Source: Diaporthe sp. PMI_573
Taxonomy: Eukaryota; Ascomycota; Sordariomycetes; Diaporthales; Diaporthaceae
Assembly (NCBI GenBank): GCA_021399435.1
Contig: JAJTUP010000039.1
Coordinates: 1 to 64,000 of the forward strand
Reading direction: 5' to 3'
DNA length: 64,000 bases
Part shown: piece by piece, positions 34,398 through 44,836 of the stretch
How positions within the stretch are numbered: the first letter of the stretch is position 1
How the letters are laid out: the number at the start of each line of letters is the position of its first letter
The notes under the pieces: generated by a model
Databases searched by the model: none
Told to the model about the DNA's origin: nothing
What the model saw: only the letters and a program-made list of their open reading frames with translations
Translations under genes and position numbers: made by a program

Positions 34398-35740
34398 CTA
34401 CAGAAAGTCTCCCACCGACCCGCTAAACCGGCCCCTCTCAACACCAGTGAAACCCAGACCTTTGACCACAAAGAGGCTGCCGCCGTGGAAACGGTCAGGC
34501 AGAATCTCACCGTTGTAATCCGATGCAGCCGTAGTGACATAGAGCTCATCGCTTTTCTCACCTAGACACAGATTCAGTAAGGGAACTGTCTCGACGCGTT
34601 GCCAATTAGATCGAGGATTTATCTCACCGCCAAAAACGCAATTGGTCATGTGCCACGCGGTCGGGAAGTCGACGATAACATCAACTTCACCGCTTTCTGT
34701 CAGACGAATAACCTTTCCTGCCTGCCAGCGGCACGTCCAGATACCACCGTCAGTATCCTGGCACATGCCATCTGGCTCTCCGTACTCCTGGAGGTTGGAC
34801 AGGACCCGGCGGTTGTGCATCTTGCCGGAAGACTTTTGCCCCGATTCGAGTCAGCTTTCTGTTCATGAGGCCGGAGATTATTGGTCAACCTACCAAATCG
34901 TAGTCAAAGGCGACAATCTCCTTGACCCAGCTGTCGGTGAAGTACCTAGAGAGCATATATCATCAGTTGGAGATGGACGCTGAGGATCAAGATGACCACT
35001 GACATTATTGTGCCGTCTCTGCTCCACCCCATGCCATTCGTGCAAGTAACGCCGTCCTGCACCAGTGGTGCCTCCCAGGAGCCCTCTGAGGCCCTTGAGA
35101 GGGTGTACATCTTCCCAAACTTGGATCCGTGTTCGAACCCCATGGTGCCAGCTACGAAGCGGCCCCTGGGATCGACCGCCCCATCGTTGAACCGCTTCTC
35201 ATTCGAAGAGAGCGTGACCGAGGTGGGGATTCGTCTCAGCGATTGTCTGGACGCGGTCGGTGGGAACGGGATGCTCGATGGAGGGATGAGTGCGAAGAAG
35301 TCGTCAGCGACGGCTATGAGCTAAGGCGGCAGGCCAAGACAGAGTCAGATGGTGCGCGCTCTCGGTAGGTGGATGGGTGGGTAGGTTTGGCAATCGCTGT
35401 ACGAGTACTTACCCCTTCACCTTTCTCAAGCAGTGCTATCGCCGTGATTTTATTGTCGAATATGTCGTACCCAATCGCGCCCGACGAGGGCTCGTAGGTG
35501 TAAAGCTTCTTCTGGTCGATATCGACGAAGTAGAGTCGTTTCGAGCGTGAATCCTACCAAATATCAGAACGTGCACGACTGGCTTTCTTGGTGTCGAGGA
35601 TACGAACCCACACACACCCTTTACACGTTGTTAGCTATAATTGGCCTCCACAACAGTTTATAGGATGTTAGCGATGTACCTTCGCCAAGGGTGTTGCCCA
35701 GCTCAAACAGGGGCTTGTCGACGGTATAGGTCTTAACCAT
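34398..35740 (-). CDS. SMP-30/gluconolactonase family protein
   Basis: Six exons splice in frame to 338 residues: 35,740-35,680; 35,618-35,608; 35,553-35,413; 35,320-35,004; 34,945-34,894; 34,832-34,398. Exon 2 is only 11 nt and restores LGEGCVW, the family hallmark carrying the metal-binding Glu. Further hallmarks are KRLYFVDI, FNDGAVDPRGRFVAGTM (metal and substrate loop with N-D-G), TCTNGMGWSRDG, YFTDSW and EPDGMCQDTDGGIW. These are the blades of the six-bladed propeller that hydrolyses sugar lactones using a divalent metal. The usual length is about 300-340. It lies head-to-head, 1.5 kb away, with a dehydrogenase that could make the lactone. The substrate is not known. Confidence 0.88.
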
Positions 35741-37258
35741 GGTCACGACTTTTGACGCGGGTATGGGGATCTTAGGTCAACTAGATCTCGGTTTGAATAC
35801 CTGTTTTCTGCGTCGGATGGACATAAGTCAGTGATTGAGTGGGTTGGGCGAGTGTGGCACCAGGAAAAGCTTACCTAGCAACTGTAAGAGTCCACAGACC
35901 GAGTGTCAGACAAGGGGGTACGTCATGTCGTATCAGTCAACCCCAACACACATGCTAACGAAGAAGAGTGATTTGTGTATTATAGCCTTTTCTCGGTGAC
36001 TTGCATAAAGGCATGGCCTTGGGGTTGTCTGGGTGTGTCTAGCCGTATGTACTGGATACTTCCTACTACGTACCAGCCTGGGTCGAAGGGGCAAGGGCCC
36101 GGCGACCCTCTTGCGTAGTGCTTGTGGAACTGTCAGATGGACTGTGGGGAGACAGATTGCAATGGAATGTGACATACATGCACTGTTTTCGCGCATTGCA
36201 CGGAATAACATGCCTGACCCGAGTGCCCCAGGTAACAAGTGACGCATCCGAGTCCACAGATCCTCGTTTAAAGAGCGGCACACGACGCTGGCATCCTCGG
36301 AATTTTTCGCCACGAGCAGAGTCCACTCGACGGATCATTTGATATGCAACGATTGCATTGCGAGTCGTGCCCGGCTTGGAATGGTAATGAGAATCGCTGC
36401 CGAGACTGTGTAATGCTTGCCAAGGATGTGTCCAGGTCGGTCAACGCATTGGGTTAGCCTATCAATACTATTCATGTAAAGGGGGTTCAAATGCAGCTAT
36501 CCGAATGCCCCCTTGGGAGAATCACAGAGTCGCCAGGCTCAAATGATGAGATACAAGATCATAACCGAGAGAGTGAAATCAACGAGCGTCATAGGAAAGC
36601 CTTCATATAGGAAATCATGAGTTACCTGGCGGGCCTCCGGCTTGATACCTTACGTGCCGTTCTGTGCGGCTCCGGCGCGAGCATCCTGCTCCTGACCCCG
36701 CTGAGCCGCGTTGAGTTTGGTGAAAGTTGCTGATGGAATACCCATGCAAGGGGTCCGGCGAGAGTTACGATTTCAATGGGAAAGGGAGCTTAGTGTCCGG
36801 CTGGCCGGCGAATATTGCCAGAAAATACTGGCGCGCCACTCTGGGTAGCGAAAACGCGGATGTGCGTGAGGCGCTCTCGCCAAGAATAGCGTTGTGGATA
36901 TACACTTTTCCACTTGACGCCTATTGTATCTACTCCACATATTTTCCCTGCTTCACATCCTCCGCATCCCCCGCAGTACCGGCCACTGGGAGCCGCCATT
37001 CTTGTGGGGTTTTCGTGCCCCGATTTGCCCCATAAAAACTCGCTATGCATAGGTGTAAATATTCTGCTGTAAGCTGTCTTGTCTTGTCCGCTCCATATAG
37101 GAGCTACATACACTGTCTTCAGGCTGCTATTATTTTCTTTTTCCTTCGCTTTCATCCATCTGCTTCTTCTAGTAAAATCTTTGAAATCGTGAAAAGAAAG
37201 AAAGAAAGAGAGAGAGAAAACAAAAAACCCCAAAAGAACCGGCATTGATCAGATCAAA
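35741..37258. other. Divergent promoter region of lactonase and dehydrogenase
   Basis: The 1.5 kb between two divergent start codons probably holds shared regulatory DNA. Open frames at 35,933-36,342 and 36,727-37,245 overlap on both strands and look spurious. A GA-rich stretch at about 37,193-37,222 lies just before the dehydrogenase ATG. Confidence 0.45.
37031..37039 (+). promoter_or_regulatory. Candidate TATA-like element of the dehydrogenase
   Basis: CATAAAAAC lies about 220 bp upstream of the ATG at 37,259. Weak evidence from position only. Confidence 0.2.
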
Positions 37259-38384
37259 ATGAAGCTCGAAGGCAAGGGTACGTTGTCGTGTCCGCTCTCA
37301 TCCTAGCTGTATGCTCACTCCTACCAGCATTCATCATAACCGGCGGTTGCGGGTCAATTGGTGGCACCACTGCCAGGGCCATCATCGCCAAGGGCGGAAT
37401 CGCCGTGGTGAGTTCTGATCACCTGGGTTCTACGAGGTGCGCAGTATGTGCTGATGCTCAAGCCGTGACAGGTCTATGACGTTCTCCCCCAAGAAGCCGG
37501 CGAGGCCAAAGTGAAGGAGTACCACGCCACCAACGCACACTACTTCAAAACCGACATCTCCGACATCGATGCGCTCAGCGCCTCCACCAAGGCGGCTCTC
37601 CAGGTCATTCCCAAGGGCAGCCTGGCCGGTGGTGTTCACTGCGCCGCCATTGCCCCATACAGAACATGGTCCAACAAGCTGGTAGACTCTGCAAAGGTGA
37701 GAAATTCCCGTGGTTTCGTACCCTGGAGCGGTCTTATCTGACAATGCGTCAGGACTTCGCCAAGGTGCTTCACATGAATGCGTACGGTACCTTCGCCGTC
37801 GACTCCGTCATCGCGGATGCGGTTAACAGCCAGTACCCGGACGAGGGGCCCTTTGCTCCCCGTACCACCGAGGAGAGGGGCTGCATCATCAACATTGCCT
37901 CTGCCGTCGCCCACCCAGTTCCCGCTCGGTGCTTTACATACGGTCCTACCAAGAGTAAGATTTATCCGTGCAGTTGAACCAAATCTACTTCGAGACTGAC
38001 TATCCATAGCCTGTGTTCTCGGCATTACCGGCGGCATGGCCGACTTCCTTGGCCCCTACGGCATTCGCGTGAACTCCGTTTCTCCAGCTGTTGTCGCTTC
38101 CGCGCTCATGGGTGACCGCCTCGTAAGTATTCATATCACAGTTCATGCAAATTTACATGCACCTCGCTGACCCAGCACAGCAATACTTCGACGCCGAACT
38201 CGATGCTGCGGCCATCTTCCCACGGCGGACATCAGAGGCCTCTGAGGTCGCATCCGGTATCATCTTCCTCCTTGAAAACTCCATGATGAATGACTTCGAG
38301 CTCAGGATCGATGGTGGCTGGAGGGGTTGTTCCAACTGGGCCGGTCCAAAGGACCCTCGGGCCAATGCCCCTGCCCTTGAATAA
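37259..38384 (+). CDS. Short-chain dehydrogenase/reductase (classical SDR)
   Basis: Six exons (37,259-37,277; 37,328-37,407; 37,472-37,696; 37,753-37,954; 38,010-38,122; 38,181-38,384) join to 280 residues. The Rossmann motif is TGGCGSIGG near residue 11. The catalytic set is Ser in INIASAVAHP and Tyr/Lys in YGPTK, where the usual YxxxK is intact, and the NSVSPAVV segment follows the active site. It should oxidise a hydroxyl or reduce a ketone with NAD(P). The overall pattern (GGVHCAAIAP, GCIINIASAVA) is close to the 3-hydroxyacyl-CoA/17-beta-HSD10-like branch, but substrate cannot be assigned. Context between a lactonase and a sugar isomerase suggests sugar or polyol oxidation. The C-terminal GWRGCSNW is unusual. 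Confidence 0.88.
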
Positions 38385-39058
38385 GGGGATACATGGAGGA
38401 AGAGTCCAAGGCATATAGAGTCAATGTACATACGAGTGAAATAGAATTGATGAAGATTACAAAATATTGTCAACTCCCTGATACCACCAACGAGTTTTGA
38501 CGCCAGAAACGGCCTCAGCCACGAAATATAATCACTCATGATAGTGACACTTCCATCTTGTGCATGGCTTTTGTGCGAGTCCCTCTTTCCCCCACAAAAC
38601 CTTTCGGGGGAAGGGGATAATGCTGGCTAAAGACCCCACAAGAAGAATAGAAATCTCGCATCTGCCAGCTGATGTGGCAGCAGGACTCACAAATCGCAAG
38701 GCAATGTTCTTTCGATGTCTCAAACCTAGGAGAGGTGAACTTGTCAAACCCACCTCTGCACGGGGAAGTAGGAGTCGGCTTCCGCTGTTGATATCTTTAT
38801 TCGCAGATTCACTTGGACTCTGAGACCAATCAACGTGCTTGGGTCCGGTGAGCTGAAGAGTAAAGCCCCGCAACAAAACTACAGGATGGGTATTACCATC
38901 AAAGAGAAAATAATTTAGCTTTGAGAATGTTGATTTTCGGCTGTGTTCTAAATCGGTAGGATTCTCGTGAGCCCCGCTAGATGTTTACACGGTCTTGATA
39001 GCCAATCCATAACCTATGACATATCACCATATTTTTACTGTTCCTCGCTTCTGGCCTC
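38385..39058. other. Convergent intergenic region
   Basis: Lies between the 3' ends of the dehydrogenase and TIM-barrel genes. Overlapping short frames at 38,532-38,876 on both strands look spurious. Confidence 0.4.
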
Positions 39059-40432
39059 TCAGAGCTTCTTGACAGCCTCAATCAGAAGCTTTCGAGATTG
39101 CGAGCCAGCGTTAGCATACGCCACAGGGACATCATCTCCAGTCTCCATGGACAGTGCCTCGAATGGTTCAAACATCAACGGTCCTATGTAATGGGTTAGT
39201 AAGTGGCGATGAAACAACACTGGGAAAAATCAAATACGTACCCTTGAAACCGGTATCAAGAATCGCCTTGAGCGCCTCGGCAACTCTAGCAGCGCCATTC
39301 TCGCTACCTCTTCCGGCGTCACTACCGACCTCGGGCAGACATCGACCGCAGGCGGCCCACACGAAGGTGTCCCCGCGCGGCGAGTTGGCCTTGATCCGCC
39401 ACTCGTCGAACCGCGACCCTTTGCCAAGCGCCGTGGTGACCGGCACGACGTCAGCGAGCTCGACATAAAAGATCTTGTGGGCAGGGACAGCACGCAGACG
39501 GCCGAGCATGGCCTGGAAGTCGTCCTCGCTCCACATCTTCGGCGCGAGGACATCCCAACCGTAGCCAGGACCAAAAGGGAAGTGGGCTGTGTCTAGGCAC
39601 AGGCCAAGGTTGGGGTGGTTCTGTGTGAAGATGATGGTCAGTTAAAGCTTGGTCCTATGGAAATCAAGAAAGGTGATTACGGAGGGGCAAAACTTACACC
39701 TTCTTGGACCAGCTTCCAGGTGTGCTCCCAGGATACAATTCTAGTGCCGAAAGACCACGACTCGTAGGCGATCTTGACTGGTGGCTTCTGAGCAGCCCCC
39801 AGCTCGGCAAGCCATCTTAAGTCCTCGGCGACCTTAAAATCCTCAAAGTCGGCGGGAAGGTGGTCATTGGATCCAACCTGACAAAATCAGCTGAGACACA
39901 GGGAAGGAAAAGCCTGGGGTCGTCAATGTCGCTGACCTGGATTTGCCCCACTCCGAGCTTGGCACAGAGGGGCAACCATTTCTGGGCCTTTGCTCGAGAC
40001 CACTGTTCACGCCTTGTACCCTTTGCCCAGCCCTCGAACTGGTTGAGTGGTTGCAACATCAGGATGGAGATGCCGTAACCCTGGGCCAGCTCGATCACCT
40101 TGGGGGCGTACGCATATAGAGCCTCCCACAGCTCAGTATCAGATGGGTCGGGCTCGCCAGCGTCTGCCCATTCGGCCGGTGCTGTTGATGGAGGACTGAA
40201 ATGAGTGTCAGCACGGATTTGAAGGTCAAAGTATTTTGCCTTTCCTTTTTTCTTGTACTCACAGGTTGGAATTTTGTTGCCGCACCCATTCAATGAAACC
40301 GCCCATGCCCAGCTCTGCGTACTCGAAGCCAGCATGCTGTAGCGCATGGAATTTGTCTTCGAGGGTGTGCTTCGCCTGCATGCTTAGCGATGCCGTCGCG
40401 AAGCCCCATCGAAAAGAAGAGATGTCCACCAT
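39059..40432 (-). CDS. Xylose-isomerase-like TIM-barrel protein (3-dehydroshikimate dehydratase-like)
   Basis: Five exons (40,432-40,263; 40,195-39,937; 39,877-39,698; 39,620-39,242; 39,183-39,059) join to 370 residues. The barrel starts WGFATASLSMQAKHTLEDK. Metal-ligand regions of the AP-endonuclease-2 family are visible: IAYESWSFGTR (Glu), LGLCLDTAHF (Asp and His), KIFYVELAD and a final GPLMFEPFE (Glu). The arrangement PPVKIAYE...VNHPNLG-type...CLDT resembles fungal catabolic 3-dehydroshikimate dehydratases (about 360 residues) as I remember them, but inosose dehydratase or sugar isomerase functions use the same fold. It is probably cytosolic. It closes a four-gene block with transporter, lactonase and SDR, suggesting a catabolic role. 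Confidence 0.85.
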
Positions 40433-41230
40433 GTTGAGAGAGATTGGGTTGTAACTGGTGCTGCGTCAGGTAGTAAGATTGATGGATATGAGGAGTGAAT
40501 CGAGGGCTGCCGAACAAAGTTTAATGGTTCGAATAAGGTTGTTGAGCATCTATATACAAGTCTCTACGGGAAGGTAAAGCCAGTTGAGGCCCCCCAACAT
40601 CCTCTTTTGGGACATGATCGGTCCCGGTACTGGGTGATGCTATTGCTGCATGCAAGAAAGCGGTAGAATGCATGCATATTCTGGAAAGGGGGCCGGCCGG
40701 AATTGCCTTGCTCCAAAGATGTGGATCCTGGTCGCCCTCCCGCTTTCCGCGACGACTTTCCACAGCAGGACTGCCGGCCATACCCCACACAAGCATATCC
40801 ATAGCACGGGCTTTGCTTTCCGCTCCGGGCTGTGCGGGAATTCGGAGCATCTTGGGCGGAATGCTGGAATTGCTTTCCGACATCTCCACTGTAACATGGG
40901 TACACTGCCGGGATTTGTTTTCCAATTCATTTCAATAGGGCAATAGTGCGGGGAACTGGGCAATCAGAATATATTGCGGCTACTGAAGAAGACAATAGGA
41001 AAGGCCAGAATGGCTGCTATCATACTCCACGGGGTGAGCTGAAACTCGAAAGGCCAATGCAGGCCACTATTCACAGTCCCCCAAATTGAATTGTCGCTTT
41101 TCTTTCACCTCGCTTTTCGAGCGTCACAAGATTGACTAGAAATAGCATCACCATTACCACATACATGCCAAGAAAGTTGCCTTGGCTCATCCTCTTATTC
41201 CAAACAATATTTCAAATATCAATCCCGAAT
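40433..41230. other. Intergenic, upstream of the TIM-barrel gene
   Basis: The 0.8 kb contains the TIM-barrel promoter and the 3' end of the multicopper oxidase gene. Five overlapping open frames at 40,521-40,963 on both strands are uncorroborated and read as chance frames. Confidence 0.4.
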
Positions 41231-43476
41231 TTAGTAGTTCAGATACTCGGGAGGCACAACAGGGAAGGCATTGACACCATCCTGGATAGCCACGGACATG
41301 CCACCGTCAAAGTGCGATGAGATATGACAATGCAGGAACCACGCTCCCGGGTCGCTGCTGTAATACCTGACCGCCAGCCAGGCCGAATTGTTGACCGTGG
41401 CGGCCGTGGCGAACGTGTCCCTCCTGGGAGGATTGGCGAGGTTGAAGCTCCCCGGTTGAGCCTGCATCGCCTCGGCCACGGTTGTCCCGGGGAAGGGTCC
41501 TGTGCCCTGCCCGATCATGAACATCTTGTTTCCGTGCTTGTGCATTGGGTGTTGTGGCTGGGGCCAGGTTGCAGTGACGAAGACGATGTCGACCCAGGTG
41601 TTGTTCAGCGTGGAGATGGTGACGTTGTCGCTGATGAAAGGCTGTGGGTTGAAGAGAAGAGGCTCTTGCGTCTGGTGTGTCAGGGGGTAAATCGTGTTGT
41701 TCAGGGCCCAGAGGTATGTCTGTCCAGCTACAATCATGCTGAGAACAAATGTGCTGTCGGCGGTTTGAGACATCGGTACTGGCGGGAATGCTCGCATCAG
41801 GCTCTGCGAGAAGAACCTGACATTCGCTGTGGTATTGGCTCCTATGTCGTTGATGTATGCTACAGATGGCGTGTTCGGGGCTGGCTGGCCGGCGTCGTGG
41901 TATGAAAGAATAGCGTAGTTGCTGATTGATTGCGACGCTCCGATCGAGGACACCCTCATGTTGAAGTTGCCGAAATCTTGCAGCCTGATCAAAACGGAAA
42001 ATCGAGCCCCGTTCTGGATAGGGATGGCGTCCACAGGTATCGGCTCGACAAACGAGCCGTCGACGGCGTAGACGTACATCGGGTGGCTATCGATTGAGAA
42101 CATGATTGCTAGCACACCAAATGTAGCAATGAGATCCAGCGCCAGCCACTGCTCGCCATCACCGGATTTTTCCACATCAATGACCTCGCGAGAACCTGTT
42201 GTAGGAGTACACACGTCGTATACATCGCTCGGTATGGCTGAGAAATCTTTCACCACCCGGGGCGCCAGGAGAGCGATTGTTCTCGCGGGAAGGCATCTAT
42301 AATGCGTGTGTCAGATCACTAGCTGATGCAGAGCAGAGTTTCGATGGGGAGCGTACCCTTTCGCAGTGAGGCCCGTGGCGTTGACTAGCGACAATCCAAG
42401 TCTTTGTGACGGCTGAATGTTGGCTTGTAACTCCGCCTGGCTGTAACAGCGGATGTGTCCTTTCCCATTGAATAACAACGAGTCGTAGCACAAGTCGACA
42501 ACTCCGGACTTCACGGTGAAGTCCAGACGCTGCTGAGTAGTATACCTTTGCCAGTCAGACAGCATGAGCGGGCGCACATTGTCAACAGCCTTTTGGATGG
42601 CACTAAGCGTGTTGGGGTCGCTCGATATCAGGCTGAACGGTGTAGGCTGAGTCTTGGCAGGGTATATTACAATGGGGCCGAAGAACCCATCATCGATTTG
42701 AGACGTTTGGTGTGAATGATACCAGTAGGAACCGTATTGAGTTGCTGTCCATTTGTAAACGAACTTCTCTCCGGGCCGAGTTCCTCGCTGAGAGATCCCG
42801 GGTACGCCGTCGGACCAAGGGGTATGGAGTTGTTCAATCCCTGTATGAAATAGTTAGCCTGCACCATTGACACTGGCTGGGAACATGCTGGCAGTAACCT
42901 ACCATGAAAGTGAATGCTCGTATTGAAAGGAGAGTTGTTTTGATAGTATATCTCAACGCATTCACCTTGAAGGATCTCGAGTTTCGGAGCTGGAAATTGA
43001 TCATTGATCAGGAACATTTGTCGAGCGTTTCCGTCTGGTGCAAGTGTCGCCCACGTCGCCGTCAAAGAAAAGACACGACAGCCCGGAGTGGGTGTTGGCC
43101 CTGGTGGTTCAGGTGGATTAGGTGGCCCTGGAGGTCCTGGTGGTCCTGGAGGACCTGGTGGCCCTGGTGGACCTGACGGCCCTGATGGCCCTGATGGCCC
43201 TGATGGTCCTGATGGGCCCGATGGGCCCGATGGACCTGGAGGACCTTGGCCCCAGTTTGGTCCTGTATCGCCAAAACAAGGCAGACCATCTGGCCCGAAG
43301 CCATAACCGCCGGACCCTGAAGTTAAATCGGCCGGATTGGTTTGAGGGCATGACAAACATTTATCAATACCAGCTGGCCATTCACAATCCGTCCCCTCGA
43401 ATGCAACACTGGCCTTCCAGAGCAGAGGAAGGTATAGGACGATTCTATGTAAAGAGAGCGAGTTCATACTGACCAT
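41231..43476 (-). CDS. Secreted multicopper oxidase (laccase type) with a collagen-like Gly-X-Y segment
   Basis: Three exons (43,476-42,903; 42,840-42,357; 42,296-41,231) join to 707 residues. A signal peptide is likely (hydrophobic IVLYLPLLWKASVAF); MNSLSLHR at 43,467 is an alternative start. A Cys-containing segment follows (CEWPAGIDKCLSC), then 13 unbroken Gly-X-Y triplets at residues 78-116, six GPS flanked by GPP, encoded at 43,129-43,245. Three cupredoxin domains follow, with all four copper motifs: HFHG (189-192), WYHSH (231-235), HPMHKHG (602-608) and HCHISSH (675-681). The Cys-His pair and a Met five residues after the last His suit a type 1 site. It should oxidise phenols or similar donors and reduce oxygen to water outside the cell. 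Such a collagen-like insert is not a normal laccase feature. Confidence 0.9.
43129..43245 (-). repeat. Collagen-like repeat: 13 Gly-X-Y triplets
   Basis: The minus strand encodes one GPP, six GPS, then six GPP triplets without interruption, followed by imperfect Pro-rich DNA to about 43,090. The 9-bp-scale DNA repeat (GGCCCTGAT, GGTCCTGGA on the plus strand) keeps frame in every strand, which explains the long shadow frames opposite. Confidence 0.9.
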
Positions 43477-43639
43477 ATCGGCCAGAACGATCGTGAAAGA
43501 TGAAAGAGGGAACCCAGTAAGTGGGCTCTGGCAACACAGTTCGTGAGGTGAAAGAGACTACACGGGGAAAGTAGAGCGAGGCAAAAGCAGCATTCCACGT
43601 AAAGGTCTGCTGCCAATATGTGAAGAACAAACATACTTC

Positions 43640-43647
43640 TATATATA
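43640..43647 (-). promoter_or_regulatory. Candidate TATA box of the multicopper oxidase
   Basis: TATATATA lies about 165 bp upstream of the ATG at 43,476. No transcript evidence. Confidence 0.3.
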
Positions 43648-44836
43648 CTCCTAATGGGGACAACGCGAGTGACGCGGGGGTTGAAGCTACATCTCATGAG
43701 ATCGGCGTTCTTCATGTGATGACTCGGATCCAGAATATCTTGGACTGTCAGGCCACTCCGATCAAAACGCACGGCAATCTCCCTGCCATTGGGAGCTAGA
43801 TTGCTAGACTCGAATTGAGATCATCATCTCCAGACGATAAAAGCGCAAGTCACGAATGTAGATGGCGCCGTCTGCAGACTAGTCAGACAGGCTTTAACTG
43901 GTTGCGTTATAGAGGATGTTCCCTAGGTATGATGTCTCGGACCAGGAACGCGCCAACCGTTCATGCTGAGTCGTGTCCGTCCCAACGTGCCAGCCTGATC
44001 TTTTACGAGTTAGTCTATGATTTGGATGAATTGATTGTATGTGATTGGATTTAGGAACGCAGAATCAGGAGGCATTTTGATTCCAATCCTGCAGTCCTCA
44101 TATCAGGACTCATACTCTTGAAGCGAGAAGGGCTGTAAGACATTGGTCCCCGCCGCAAAGAAAAGGTAGGAAAAGATTTTAATTGAACAAAGATGTTGAA
44201 ATTGATTCCAATCGTCGTTGGTATATCATTGACGAGTAGCATCGTCGCGCAGTTGGTCAAGCAACTGGAGTATGTACTCCACACCTGGCCTCTAGTTACA
44301 GCCACCCCTTCTGTTTAGCTGCTTCTAGAATACTTGCAAGGTCAGAATATGAACCTGGTAAACAGAGGGTTACAATGCGAGAGCGATGAAGCTTGTGCGC
44401 CTCACTGCAGTGAGCATGCTATGCCCAGGCAGATGTAATAAGCCCGCCTCCACGCACAAGTCTCTTGATACTGGCGACCACCTGGGTCCTGGGTAAGCTG
44501 CCGCTGGCTCGACCGCAAAATGTTTGGGACATGGCCAAGAGCGAGGACTTCATGGCTGCAAACGTAGCAGAACTTGGGCAGGACATCGAACTGCGGCGTA
44601 AGCTACTCGCCCGCGGCGGCCGTCTACTAGTGGAAGCTGCGTGAAGTCATCGTGTATGGGGTTGAGTACACAGTCAATGATCAAACATCACATTGGCAAC
44701 ACTGGGGGAAGAGCAGGTCGGCGAGGCACTGATAGAGGCTAGAGAGCAACTGTGGGACGAAGAAGAAGCTGCCGAGGGCGAAGAGAACCGATAAACCTCG
44801 GCAGCTGCTATAATTACAAATATGAACAATATGCAT
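43648..44836. other. Intergenic region with a short coding relic
   Basis: No full gene is seen. At 44,533-44,643 on the plus strand a 36-codon open piece (MAKSEDFMAANVAELGQDIE, then an Arg/Leu-rich end) has protein-like composition and may be the remnant of a larger gene; the upstream frame also reads through. Family unknown. Confidence 0.35.

Noticed and set aside
43062..43472. Long Gly- or Pro-rich open frames on the strand opposite the multicopper oxidase
   Set aside because: They arise from the 9-bp-scale collagen repeat being open in several frames; the oxidase frame alone has flanking domain homology.
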